The notes under the pieces: generated by a model | Told to the model about the DNA's origin: nothing | The model's database searches: none | Seen by the model: only the letters and a program-made list of their open reading frames with translations | Source: Nitrosomonas sp. Is35 | GTDB lineage: Bacteria > Pseudomonadota > Gammaproteobacteria > Burkholderiales > Nitrosomonadaceae | Direction of reading: 5' to 3' | NCBI RefSeq assembly: GCF_033063295.1 | Contig: NZ_JAWJZH010000002.1 | Location: 1 to 58,360 of the forward strand | DNA: 58,360 nt | Part shown: positions 9,491 through 18,240 of the stretch, in pieces | How positions within the stretch are numbered: position 1 is the first letter of the stretch | Layout: each line of letters opens with the position of its first letter | Position numbers and translations under genes: made by a program

Positions 9491-10357
9491 TTAGTCATTA
9501 CTCGGCAAAGGAATAAATTCAATTTTATCACCCTTTACTTTGGCAAATCTCCCTTCACGCCAGTCCTGTTTTGCTTTCTGAATCCGCTCCTTTCGGCTTG
9601 AAGCAAAATTCCAGTAAATATGCCGCTCACCTAACGGCTCACCACCAATCACAACAATTCGTGACTCCTGGGTGGCAGTAACCGTCAATTCACCAGCATT
9701 ATCCATTGTCATCATTTGATATTGCTGTAACTCGTTATCCTGTATAGACACCTTGCCCTCCACAACATATAGCGCTGCTTCAGCAGTTTGAGGTAATGTA
9801 AGTATCTGGCCAGATTGTAGCTGTGCTTCGATATACAGTATCTCAGAGAAGCTAATAACGGGTGAAGTGACCCCATAGGCGTCACCCATCAATACACGCA
9901 CTACAACTTCGTCAACCGTCACTGCGGGAAGATCCGTATACGCATAGTGATAAAACGCTGGGGCTGTTTCTTCATCTTTTTCGGGCAAAACATGCCAGAG
10001 CTGCAATCCGTGCTGTTTATGCACCGTATTGCGCGTTTCATCGCTCTCACGCTCAGAATGCGTAATTCCGCTGCCTGCAACCATTAAATTGATTTCTCCA
10101 GGGCGAATTAACTGATGATTCCCTAGAGAATCGCGGTGTAGTATCTCTCCTTCAAAGAGATAAGTCACTGTTGCAAGATTGATATGAGGATGAGGTCTTA
10201 CATTGATCCCTTCGCCAGACTTAAATTCTGCCGGTCCCATGTGATCGAAAAATATCCATGGCCCTACCATGCGTTGTTTGGCATTTGGCAAAATTCGCCG
10301 AACAGAAAATCCGCCCAGATCTTTGACTTGACCTTCTAAAATGTTTTGAATTGGCAT
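9491..10357 (-). CDS. Pirin-family bicupin
   Basis: A 288-residue protein with the two-cupin pirin layout. The N-terminal cupin has the metal-ligand set: RPHPHI gives two histidines and THSE gives the third histidine and glutamate. Bacterial pirins are cytoplasmic iron proteins, some with quercetin 2,3-dioxygenase activity and some acting as regulators; the substrate cannot be read from sequence. It is a stand-alone gene between the RTX protein and umuC, on the same strand as both, with more than 80 bases on each side. The length is typical of the family and nothing appears truncated. Confidence 0.88.
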   Translation of the reverse strand: MPIQNILEGQVKDLGGFSVRRILPNAKQRMVGPWIFFDHMGPAEFKSGEGINVRPHPHINLATVTYLFEGEILHRDSLGNHQLIRPGEINLMVAGSGITHSERESDETRNTVHKQHGLQLWHVLPEKDEETAPAFYHYAYTDLPAVTVDEVVVRVLMGDAYGVTSPVISFSEILYIEAQLQSGQILTLPQTAEAALYVVEGKVSIQDNELQQYQMMTMDNAGELTVTATQESRIVVIGGEPLGERHIYWNFASSRKERIQKAKQDWREGRFAKVKGDKIEFIPLPSND

Positions 10358-10441
10358 TGTTTAAAAATCTTGTGAGATATGAATTGAATCAGCGTCATAG
10401 AACAGCCCGATCCAGGCTATTCTGATTTCAATGTTAGCTAT

Positions 10442-11716
10442 CTAGGACACGCTCAGAAGTTCATCCCAGTTAGTCGTATACTCCTGACTGATTTTCTCCC
10501 GCTTCATCATCCAGTTCTGCTGGATACCTTCCGATGTCAGGCGAATCGTGCCACCCCCCATACGGTTGTTGATCTTGTCCATGACTGCTATCAATTCTTG
10601 CGAGGTGTAGCCCTTGGGAAGCAATCCAAACAGGTCGGCTTGCTTTGTTTGGGCATTCACCAGCCCGGATAGGCGAACCCCTGCTTTTTGATACTCGAAT
10701 CCCCAGCGATATATTCTTCTCAAACCCCACAGGGCGGTTTTTGTTAAAAGAATCGTGCTGTCAGTATGAGTTGGCAGCGGAATTGTCGTTTCATTCCAGT
10801 AGTTTTCTTGCGGTTTGTTGAATCGGCTGGTGTTTATGAATACGGATACCACGCCGGCATAGGATCGTTGACGGCGCAGTTTCTCCGCTGCACGGCGCAT
10901 ATAAAGAGATACAGCCTCTTCTAATTCACTTAATTGCGTGACCCTCACGCCAAATGATCGGGAACAGACGATTTCCTTCTTAGGTTGCGCGACTTCTTCC
11001 AGTTCTATGCAAGAGATACCGTTGAGTTCGCGGATGATTTTCTCCATCACGACAGAGAATTTGTTGCGCATGATGATTGGAGATGCGCATTTCAAGTCAT
11101 ATACCGTCTGGATACCATATTGTTGCAACTTGGGCGCTAGACGCCGCCCTATTCCCCAGATCTCCCCTACTTCGATTCGTTTACACCAGATGTCTTGCTC
11201 AAGCGCAGACATATTGCTGAAATCGCATACCCCATCGAGTTGCGCAAATTTCTTGGCGATGTGGTTGGCAAGCTTGGCCAGGGTCTTGGTTGATGCAATC
11301 CCGACACACACCGGCAGGCCCGTCCATTGTTTGATGGTCTGGCGAATCTCCTGGCCATATGGCGTTAGATTTTGAAATCCCGTCAGATCCAAAAAACATT
11401 CATCGATCGAGTAAATTTCCTGGCGCGGGCTAAACATGCTCAATATCGTCATGACGCGGTTGCTCATGTCGGCATAGAGCGTGTAATTGGACGAGTAAGC
11501 GATAATGTTATGTTTGCGCGCAAGCTCTTTGAGCTGAAACCACGGCTGTCCCATTTTGACACCAAGCGCCTTGACTTCATTGCTTCTAGCTACCGCACAA
11601 CCGTCGTTATTGGATAGCACGACGACTGGTTTGCCTTCCAGGTGGGGGTTGAACACGCGCTCACAGCTGACATAAAAATTGTTGACGTCGATGAGCGCAA
11701 TGGCGCGATGGGGCAT
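10442..11716 (-). CDS. umuC: Error-prone DNA polymerase V catalytic subunit UmuC
   Basis: Y-family translesion polymerase of 424 residues, matching E. coli UmuC in length. The N-terminus [16 protein letters not shown] carries the first catalytic carboxylate and steric-gate region, and [10 protein letters not shown] carries the catalytic Asp-Glu pair. The little-finger domain and a C-terminal UmuC extension follow. It is transcribed behind umuD with a 64-base gap, as in umuDC/rulAB operons on plasmids. It would extend DNA past lesions after UmuD is processed on RecA filaments. Plasmid umuDC modules typically give UV protection and mutability to the host; expression presumably follows SOS through the umuD leader. 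Confidence 0.95.
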   Translation of the reverse strand: MPHRAIALIDVNNFYVSCERVFNPHLEGKPVVVLSNNDGCAVARSNEVKALGVKMGQPWFQLKELARKHNIIAYSSNYTLYADMSNRVMTILSMFSPRQEIYSIDECFLDLTGFQNLTPYGQEIRQTIKQWTGLPVCVGIASTKTLAKLANHIAKKFAQLDGVCDFSNMSALEQDIWCKRIEVGEIWGIGRRLAPKLQQYGIQTVYDLKCASPIIMRNKFSVVMEKIIRELNGISCIELEEVAQPKKEIVCSRSFGVRVTQLSELEEAVSLYMRRAAEKLRRQRSYAGVVSVFINTSRFNKPQENYWNETTIPLPTHTDSTILLTKTALWGLRRIYRWGFEYQKAGVRLSGLVNAQTKQADLFGLLPKGYTSQELIAVMDKINNRMGGGTIRLTSEGIQQNWMMKREKISQEYTTNWDELLSVS

Positions 11717-11780
11717 AGGTTAATCCTGGCAAGGCAATGATCAAGCAAATGAGAGTTTCTGTGCAAAATGCTGAAATAAC

Positions 11781-12398
11781 CTACTTAAACCGCCGAAACG
11801 ACCCGATCACCACACCAAAGATCTCAAACTGCATATCGGGGCGAATGTAAATGGGTCTGTAGGCACCAGAGGAATTGGCCGGCATCAGCCGCGGCATGTT
11901 ATTGGCACCATAGTCATAAATTTTGATTGTAAATTCCCGATCGACCACGGCCAGTACGATATCGCCCAGCACAGGGGCTTTGGAGCGATCAACTACGACC
12001 TTGTCGTCTGGCAGCAAACCGACATCGATCATCGATTCGCCTTTGATCGTCACAAAAAAGGTCGAGGCTGCATGGTCGATCAGAAATTCGCTGACATCGA
12101 GGCTTTTCTCGACATAATCATCAGCGGGACTCGGAAACTCTGCGGCAACTTTGGTCGAAAAAAGAGGCAGCAGCGTGGGCTGTTCGGGAATGCCCGGGGT
12201 AAAAAACTCGTCCACATTGATTTCTGTCACCGCAGAGTCACTTCCTGCCTGAGATCGCTTGCGCTGCAGCGCTTCCAGAAAATTTTTAACGGTTCCGGTC
12301 TGGCTCTCGGGTATGCGCATGACTTTGGTAGGTTCGCCAAATTTGCCCTGACCACTGGGTCTGCCTGCGTTTTCTCGTTTTCCGCCATGAGTTGACAT
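11781..12398 (-). CDS. umuD: UmuD-like autoproteolytic subunit with a long N-terminal extension
   Basis: A LexA/UmuD S24-family protease of 205 residues, about 65 longer than E. coli UmuD. The conserved core starts at FPSPADDYVE; GESMID carries the catalytic serine and the GDIVLAVV region the general-base segment. The dipeptide before FPSPA, cut as Cys-Gly in E. coli UmuD, reads Ala-Glu here, so the cleavage site may have moved or be atypical. The extension opens with a glycine/arginine/lysine-rich tail (GGKRENAGRPSGQGKFGEP), suggesting DNA or protein binding. AAGGAGGAGC lies upstream of the ATG. Just above it an 8-bp inverted repeat could be an operator. Confidence 0.88.
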   Translation of the reverse strand: MSTHGGKRENAGRPSGQGKFGEPTKVMRIPESQTGTVKNFLEALQRKRSQAGSDSAVTEINVDEFFTPGIPEQPTLLPLFSTKVAAEFPSPADDYVEKSLDVSEFLIDHAASTFFVTIKGESMIDVGLLPDDKVVVDRSKAPVLGDIVLAVVDREFTIKIYDYGANNMPRLMPANSSGAYRPIYIRPDMQFEIFGVVIGSFRRFK

Positions 12399-12412
12399 GT
12401 TAGAGCTCCTCC

Positions 12413-12435
12413 TTGAATAGTGTTACTCTATTCAA
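12413..12435. promoter_or_regulatory. Inverted repeat, candidate operator of umuDC
   Basis: Perfect 8-base arms TTGAATAG (12413-12420) and CTATTCAA (12428-12435) flank a 7-base spacer. The repeat abuts the Shine-Dalgarno of umuD on the minus strand. It lacks the CTGT-N8-ACAG form of a proteobacterial LexA box, so another repressor, or UmuD through its extension, is the likelier ligand. Position and symmetry are seen; binding is inferred. Confidence 0.5.
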
Positions 12436-12486
12436 TCACACCCTCTTCCGTGCTGTCAATTGGGAAAATCCACCAGTATCGATGAG

Positions 12487-12897
12487 TTAATCAGCCAACT
12501 TGATCAACCTGGGCCAGCGATCGTGGATCCATTGATATTCAGGGGGTGTTTCCTCGGTAACAATATAGACCCTTTGCTCGCCATTTCTTTCAGCTAGTAG
12601 TCCTTGCAAGGTCATGCAGGATGAAAGGGTTATCCAGTGAGATTGTTTGTCGTGATCTTTTTCCAGGAAACTCTCAATGGGTATCAGTACGGGCTTGGGA
12701 TGCCAGGGTTTCCACTTGCCCATTTTGATGGAATTCAATTGTGCCCAGCCACCATTGGGAAATTTACCGATGGCTTCTTTTTTGCGTCTGCCCCAGGTAA
12801 CCCATGTGACCCCTCCTCCACGCAGTCTTATCGGTAACTTCGCATCCGGTTGGGGAAAGTAAATTGTATGGTCCTGATACTGAACGCCGCCGCACAT
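12487..12897 (-). CDS. Miniature SRAP-family protein (YedK/HMCES-like)
   Basis: SRAP proteins crosslink to abasic sites in single-stranded DNA through Cys2 and protect them. This 136-residue protein starts MCGG, so Cys2 is present, and the other three active-site residues have clear counterparts: Asn55 in LNSIK, Glu79 in SFLEK and His125 in IHDRWP. E. coli YedK is about 220 residues, so this is a shortened version, possibly lacking peripheral loops. It lies on the same strand just upstream of umuD (about 90 bases from its leader), which fits an SOS or lesion-handling cluster. It could also be a decayed copy, but the complete residue set argues for function. Confidence 0.7.
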   Translation of the reverse strand: MCGGVQYQDHTIYFPQPDAKLPIRLRGGGVTWVTWGRRKKEAIGKFPNGGWAQLNSIKMGKWKPWHPKPVLIPIESFLEKDHDKQSHWITLSSCMTLQGLLAERNGEQRVYIVTEETPPEYQWIHDRWPRLIKLAD

Positions 12898-13280
12898 GAT
12901 AAAAGCACATCTAATTGGTAAAAGCCTTCCCTGAAAGTAACGCGGGGCTTATTCACGTCTATGATCAGTTGATAAATAAATGATACTGCAATATATTTAC
13001 TTCGATCATATATGCTATGCCGGCATTATTTCAGTTTCGATCAAGCTGATTTTTAGGCATCAGAAATAAACCTCATCTGAGCACAATTTAAGATACTTAT
13101 CCACATCTTCATCCACGGGTTTTGTGGATAACTTCTCATCGTCGTTTGCTTCGCTTGTATCCGCCGTGCTTGCTATGCAACCCATACCAGCAACGCACGA
13201 GTGTGGTTTTTCGTTGTTCCCAGTTTGATGAATTACCAAAAATATCCGGTTGAGTAGTATTCATCATGATCTCCCTGTAA
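12898..13280. other. Gene-free spacer with DnaA-box-like sequences
   Basis: About 380 bases between the SRAP start and the traC stop, with no convincing frame. It contains the paired TTATCCACA sequences listed separately. The rest is AT-rich leader sequence with no other clear element. Confidence 0.5.
13097..13131. promoter_or_regulatory. Two inverted perfect DnaA boxes around a hairpin
   Basis: TTATCCACA at 13097-13105 and its exact reverse complement TGTGGATAA at 13123-13131 both match the strong DnaA box. Between them lies a third related ATCCAC, which pairs with GTGGAT across GGGTTTT as a short hairpin. It is far from the iteron origin and just downstream of the primase gene. It may be a DnaA-binding regulatory site, a secondary or lagging-strand origin, or only a terminator-like hairpin for traC. 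Confidence 0.45.
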
Positions 13281-15602
13281 TTATCTGACAAGTGCTCGTT
13301 TTCGCGTATTTTCTTCCTGTTTTAACTTAGTCTGAGACGGAAGGTTTTCCGCGCGCGTGTTTCGTAGCACGCGCTCTACAACGGATCCTACCTGTCGCTT
13401 AACAGCTTCAAGCCCAAGCACACTTTGATTGGCCAGATCATTGAAATCACTGAGACTAGACTTCATTTGCTCACCTGGTGCAAAAACCGGAAATACCGCT
13501 ACACCATTGACCAATTGAACTGCTTCCAATGCTTTTTCTTTGCCTGGATTTTTGTTCTGAGTCGACTCCAGATGGCGATCATCGTCACCTGCGATAATGA
13601 TGGGTTTGGAAGGAAATTTTGCATGCAAATCTTGCGCTACTTTGGGCAGATTACCGGAATCGAAGGCTGCAATAACAGGCATTTCCAGCGCCTGAGACAA
13701 CGTGTCGGCAGTGGCATAGCCTTCGGCAATGATAATGGCACGGGCTATGTCGATTGCTTTATCCCATGGCATGCCGTTGTTCCCTGAAACATGGAAGGTA
13801 TGCTCCTTTTTGCTACCGGCTGCAAAAAGCTTAGCGCCATTGGCTTGAATCGTTTGCACGCTCCAGATGCGGCCATCAATATCTCGCGCAGACAGCAATA
13901 AATCGCCGTTAGTCAACACTAGGCTGTCTGGATGATCTTCTCGCAATTGTTTGGCTTCCTGCCCATTGCTGGCGATTTTGATGATCGAATCAGGGGGTAA
14001 TGCATCTCCATTCTGAGGCACTACCTGTAAATCCCCTGCCCTCGCGTTTTTTTTTGCGAGATACGGATGGCTGGCATCAGCATTGGGAGCGATAGCGAGC
14101 AGTTCCTGAATGGCTTGCGCAATTTTGATGTGCTGGGCATGATGTTCGGCTTCTCTGATTTGTAATTTGATCGCGGCCTGGGCAAGCAACTCAGCTTTTT
14201 GCTCATCCGTTAAAGAATATCCCTTGGCTTTCCAACGTATTTCAATGCCGGTTCGATTGTTCTTGAAATACCCTGCCGGGCGGCCATCCAGGTGCGCAAC
14301 ATAGAATCCGGATTTCTCACTGCGCTTGTCACCGGCAACTCTGATTCTATGGGTCTGCCCATTCATCATCGGTTGATTGGCCTCAACCACACAGCCTTCT
14401 GCACGCAATAGCTCAGCAAATTCGTGAATCGGATCCATCGCCGGTTCTGGCCGGTGAACCACGTTCTCGGGCAACCAATGTTGCAGCGCTTGCACGTCGG
14501 CATTGGCCCCCATATACCAAGCTTTAGCTTTTCTATCCCAACGTGCCCCAGCGAGTTTGGCTCGTTCTTTATCTTTGTATGGCACAACCAAATATTGACG
14601 CATACTCCCCTCCCCTTGTTTGTCGGATGGCTGCAGCATGGGTTTATCAGGATACGGAGCCTGAGTTATGTCGATTGGGTTTATGTTGACGGTTTTTGTT
14701 TCATCTATTGCTTGTTGATGTGCTAATGCAAGTACAAATTCCCGGATTCTTTCTGCATCAGCTGCAGCACGAAATATCTCAAGAGGATCATCCTGCAGGG
14801 CTTTGATCCATGCGCCTATATAAGCCACATGCTGCCCTGGATCATGACCAATCCCTAATTCTGCGCCCAGTAACATGCTTGCAATCTCGGCGCGCAGTTC
14901 TTCACGGCCGTATCCTTCACTGCCGAATGGATGGGAGAGATCACGATTCAAACGTGACTCGTGACCACTCCAGTGGCCTAGCTCATGCAGAGCGGTTGCG
15001 TAATAATCATAGGGCGTTGGAAATTGATGCTTGTGCGGCAGATGAATGCTGTCGGTAGACGGTCGGTAAAACGCGCGATCGATCTCGCCGTGATGGATAA
15101 TGGCTTGAGCGTGCTGCAATACCTCTTCTGCACGAATTAATGGATCCCAGTCAGGCGCTTGAACAAACAACTCAGCCAGATTATCGATTTGCTCTGCGTT
15201 AAACACTGCGGCATAAAATACTTTGGGTCGCTCAAGTTGGATGTGCTCCTTGATAAGCTTGGCATCACTGTCTAGCAGCGGCACGCCCTGCTCATCCGTT
15301 TTGATCCGTTCATCAGTAAATAACCAATATTGCACGGGTGTACTTTTTTGACCTTTGCGCACCTGTGCCCCGGCTGCTTCTGCCTGTTTATAGGTCAGCC
15401 AGCGTGGATCTGTGTATCCCCGGCTGATCAGGTTCAAACTATTAATACCGCGGTAGCGCTTAGCAGTTGTTGGGTTAAAAGGTAATGTGGCCTGCAGATC
15501 TCCTGGTTTCCAGGGTTTCTGCCAGGGTGCAACACCTTTTTTGAGTTGATCGATCAGATTCTCGGCGACTTCTTCATGAAAAGATTTCTTAAAGATGCTC
15601 AT
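13281..15602 (-). CDS. traC: TraC-like DNA primase with ArdC antirestriction N-terminus
   Basis: A 773-residue fusion. Residues ~1-130 match the ArdC N-terminal ssDNA-binding domain, followed by a zincin-like metallopeptidase motif (ALHELGHWSGHESRL). Around 335-375 there is a DUF5710-type module (AKLAGARWDRKAKAWYM). The C-terminal ~300 residues contain a Toprim fold (PVIAAFDSGNLPKVA, then IIIAGDDDRH), as in RP4 TraC-type primases. It would coat and protect incoming single strands and prime complementary-strand synthesis in the recipient. It is the last gene of the leftward traJ-traC operon, overlaps traD by 14 bases and sits at the RP4 traC position. Confidence 0.85.
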   Translation of the reverse strand: MSIFKKSFHEEVAENLIDQLKKGVAPWQKPWKPGDLQATLPFNPTTAKRYRGINSLNLISRGYTDPRWLTYKQAEAAGAQVRKGQKSTPVQYWLFTDERIKTDEQGVPLLDSDAKLIKEHIQLERPKVFYAAVFNAEQIDNLAELFVQAPDWDPLIRAEEVLQHAQAIIHHGEIDRAFYRPSTDSIHLPHKHQFPTPYDYYATALHELGHWSGHESRLNRDLSHPFGSEGYGREELRAEIASMLLGAELGIGHDPGQHVAYIGAWIKALQDDPLEIFRAAADAERIREFVLALAHQQAIDETKTVNINPIDITQAPYPDKPMLQPSDKQGEGSMRQYLVVPYKDKERAKLAGARWDRKAKAWYMGANADVQALQHWLPENVVHRPEPAMDPIHEFAELLRAEGCVVEANQPMMNGQTHRIRVAGDKRSEKSGFYVAHLDGRPAGYFKNNRTGIEIRWKAKGYSLTDEQKAELLAQAAIKLQIREAEHHAQHIKIAQAIQELLAIAPNADASHPYLAKKNARAGDLQVVPQNGDALPPDSIIKIASNGQEAKQLREDHPDSLVLTNGDLLLSARDIDGRIWSVQTIQANGAKLFAAGSKKEHTFHVSGNNGMPWDKAIDIARAIIIAEGYATADTLSQALEMPVIAAFDSGNLPKVAQDLHAKFPSKPIIIAGDDDRHLESTQNKNPGKEKALEAVQLVNGVAVFPVFAPGEQMKSSLSDFNDLANQSVLGLEAVKRQVGSVVERVLRNTRAENLPSQTKLKQEENTRKRALVR

Positions 15603-15792
15603 GATCAGCCCCCAGGAGGTCTATAGCGCTATCCAGCGCATCTTTTTCATTTATGGCATCCTCGGTGAAGGCGCCGAGCATTTCTGCCTCCTGTGGCTCA
15701 AACTGAGCCTTGAAATCGGGTACCTGGGCATCGAGGAGTTTTTGCTGCAGGATTTCTTTATCAGTTTCAGTATCACTGCGTGGTTTATTCAT
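15589..15792 (-). CDS. traD: Small TraD-position conjugal transfer protein
   Basis: A 67-residue acidic protein with no recognisable catalytic motif. The frame opens further upstream at 15819, but ATG 15792 has AGGAG at 15800-15804, seven bases away, and is preferred. It lies between traF and traC, where RP4 encodes TraD, and overlaps the start of traC, so translation is probably coupled. The name rests on position in the operon more than on sequence. Its role in transfer is unknown. Confidence 0.5.
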   Translation of the reverse strand: MNKPRSDTETDKEILQQKLLDAQVPDFKAQFEPQEAEMLGAFTEDAINEKDALDSAIDLLGADHEHL

Positions 15793-15805
15793 GAATGGGC
15801 TCCTA

Positions 15806-16378
15806 TTAGTGGGTTGCATTCCAAGTCAAGAAGGGCTGGACGACATGTTTGATTTGATTGTGGTTTATTGGGCCGAAATAGCGTGTATCAAACGACTGGG
15901 GATGTGCATCGGATAACAACAGATACTCTGCATCATTTAATACACCCTCAAAACGGTATAGCGGCAGTGGCTGATGGTTAGCATCTGCTTTTAACTGAGC
16001 GCTATTAGGCAAATGTACACCATTCACAACAATGCCAGCCTGATCGATTGATACCGTGTCTCCTGCCATCGCCAAAACACGCTTGAGCAGCAAGCTATAA
16101 CCGCCTGGGCAATTACCGCGACCGATATACCCTCTCGCGAGAGCATGATCAAAAGCTTCAGTTTGTGGCGGACAGAAAGCCACATGAGCGCCTTTTTGGA
16201 TAGACTCATCAATAATTTTGTAAAACCCCAAAGGTAGACTCGGTGTGGTATTGATATAAATATGATTCAAACGCATCCATAGACTTGCGACAAAAATCAA
16301 CACTGCCAAAACTACGACTAACAAACCCAGGAACCTGATGCTTTGAAAAATGAGGTTAACCCCGAGTACAGTCCTCAT
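15806..16378 (-). CDS. traF: TraF-like conjugative signal peptidase
   Basis: An S26-family membrane peptidase of 190 residues. One transmembrane segment spans about 12-34, then TPSLPLG with nucleophile Ser47 and LLLKRVLAMAGD with Lys99 form the Ser-Lys dyad. C-terminal DTRYFGPI is the usual S26 box. In RP4, TraF cyclises the TrbC pilin by cutting its C-terminus, and a TrbC homologue is encoded at 32099. Its start overlaps the traG stop (ATGA), consistent with the RP4 order traG-traF. The protein appears intact. Confidence 0.92.
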   Translation of the reverse strand: MRTVLGVNLIFQSIRFLGLLVVVLAVLIFVASLWMRLNHIYINTTPSLPLGFYKIIDESIQKGAHVAFCPPQTEAFDHALARGYIGRGNCPGGYSLLLKRVLAMAGDTVSIDQAGIVVNGVHLPNSAQLKADANHQPLPLYRFEGVLNDAEYLLLSDAHPQSFDTRYFGPINHNQIKHVVQPFLTWNATH

Positions 16379-18240
16379 GACAATGCTGCTTTCTCAATGG
16401 TTCTATCGCTATACCTGGGTGCTGGTAGCGCCGCGCGAGCGGAAAACGCTTCATCCTCAAAATACAAAGGCTGTTTGCCATAAATTGCCGGATATCCCGC
16501 CACATAAATAATCATATCCCCTGCTTCCACAATTTCACCGCGTTGATTCTTCTTAGCTCCAGGCATACGCATACATTCATCCGGCGTCATGAGAGGACGT
16601 TGTGTTTCCTGAATTGTTCTCGTAACGTTTTTGTGCATCATGCCCGTGCGGCTACCGCTGGTCGAAATTTGCTCTTTGATGACAGTCGTTTGCCCGGTCA
16701 GCTTGGATAGATGCTCTGCTGTCTCAATACGATTGGGTGCAAAAGCCACTTGGATATGGCAGTTTGAAGTAACGGCCTCGTCATGCCCGTACCCTATCTC
16801 CCGGCTTTTGAGTTGATTCACATCCTGGCAAATCAGATAAGCTTTAATACCGTAACCCGCAAGGAAAGCTAAAGATTCCTGGAAAATTTCAAGTTTGCCG
16901 AGACTTGGAAATTCATCCAACATTAATAACAACCGATGCTTAAAGTTTTGGACGGGCCTACCCCCATTGAATTCGACTTTATCAGCGAGTAGGCGCACGA
17001 TCATATTGAGTAAAATGCGTATTAAGGGACGAAGACGAGTTTTATCGTTAGGGTTGGTAACGATATAAAGACTGACCGGTTTGTCAAAATTCATTAAATC
17101 GCGAATTCGGAAATCTGAATGGCCGATATTTTTATTGACTGCAGGGTCCCGATAGAGCGACAAGTAGGATTTAACGCTCGACAATACTGATCCAGCCTCT
17201 TCAGGAGGACGATCTGCCATATCCCGAGCGGAAGCTCTTACAACCGGATGGGGTTCTCCATTCTTATGGGGATAGGAAACCATCACTGCCCATACACCAC
17301 CAATATCGTTATCTGGATCGGTCAATAAATCATCCACGCAAGACAACGTTGCCGTACTAAATTCATTTTTGGCCTTATATAAAACATGTAAAATTAAACC
17401 CACGAGCAAGGATTGTGCGGTTTTCTGCCAATGGTCATTCAGACCGCGGCCGTCAGGATCAACAATAAGGGTTGCTAAATTCTGAACATCTCCTACTTCA
17501 TAACCTGAATCCAGTCGGATTTCATCTAGCGGATTCCAACATGCTGAGCCACTTTGAGCAGCAGGCTCAAATCGAATAACTTTGTTATTAGCGTATTGTT
17601 GTCGCCAACCGGCCGTCAACGACCACAATTCTCCTTTAAGATCGGTAATAACAGCACTTTGTCCCCAGGAAAGTAGCGTAGGAACGACCAACCCAACTCC
17701 CTTCCCAGAACGGGTAGGTGCATAGCACAACACATGTTCAGCACCATTATGTTTTAAGTAGTAAATGTTGCCTTTTTTATCCTCCCAGGCTCCCACATAA
17801 ACATAATCATCTTGAGGTACTTGCTTCGTAAACCATGACTTTTTGGAAGGGAGCAAACCCGCTGCTTCGATGTCACTTTTTTCTGCCCAGCGAGCTGAAC
17901 CGTATAGGGTTGCACTTTGTTTTGAAGAATTGACTCTAACCTGGTTCACAACAACAATAAACAATAACAGCACTGAGGTAACAATCAAGCCGTAACTACC
18001 CGATTGAATAAAGTGCGCTTGATACGTTTCTCCCCATTGTCCATACCATGAAAAGATAGCCCATGGGACATACAATCCGTTGACGTTGTGTCCTAATGTT
18101 TGGCTGTAATTAAATGCTTTTGCAAACATCTGCGTTGCGATCACTAGACCACAAAACATTGACAATATTGTCCAGGCCGCGTTATTGCTTCGAGTATTAT
18201 TTAATTCTCGTTTCGTTCCATTTTTTTTATTAATCATCAC
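16375..18240 (-). CDS. traG: VirD4/TraG-type coupling protein
   Basis: A 621-residue inner-membrane ATPase that hands the relaxase-DNA complex to the mating channel. Two transmembrane segments lie at about 22-43 and 83-101. Walker A APTRSGKG is at 174-181 and Walker B LLMLDEFPSLG at about 424. Other VirD4 signatures such as ITDLKGELW are present. Its start overlaps the relaxase stop and its stop overlaps the traF start (both ATGA). Length and order match RP4 TraG. It should still support mobilization if a compatible channel is supplied. Confidence 0.95.
   Translation of the reverse strand: MMINKKNGTKRELNNTRSNNAAWTILSMFCGLVIATQMFAKAFNYSQTLGHNVNGLYVPWAIFSWYGQWGETYQAHFIQSGSYGLIVTSVLLLFIVVVNQVRVNSSKQSATLYGSARWAEKSDIEAAGLLPSKKSWFTKQVPQDDYVYVGAWEDKKGNIYYLKHNGAEHVLCYAPTRSGKGVGLVVPTLLSWGQSAVITDLKGELWSLTAGWRQQYANNKVIRFEPAAQSGSACWNPLDEIRLDSGYEVGDVQNLATLIVDPDGRGLNDHWQKTAQSLLVGLILHVLYKAKNEFSTATLSCVDDLLTDPDNDIGGVWAVMVSYPHKNGEPHPVVRASARDMADRPPEEAGSVLSSVKSYLSLYRDPAVNKNIGHSDFRIRDLMNFDKPVSLYIVTNPNDKTRLRPLIRILLNMIVRLLADKVEFNGGRPVQNFKHRLLLMLDEFPSLGKLEIFQESLAFLAGYGIKAYLICQDVNQLKSREIGYGHDEAVTSNCHIQVAFAPNRIETAEHLSKLTGQTTVIKEQISTSGSRTGMMHKNVTRTIQETQRPLMTPDECMRMPGAKKNQRGEIVEAGDMIIYVAGYPAIYGKQPLYFEDEAFSARAALPAPRYSDRTIEKAALS

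Noticed and set aside
12413..12435. LexA box for umuDC
   Set aside because: The repeat is TTGAATAG/CTATTCAA and lacks CTGT/ACAG, so it is reported only as an operator candidate.
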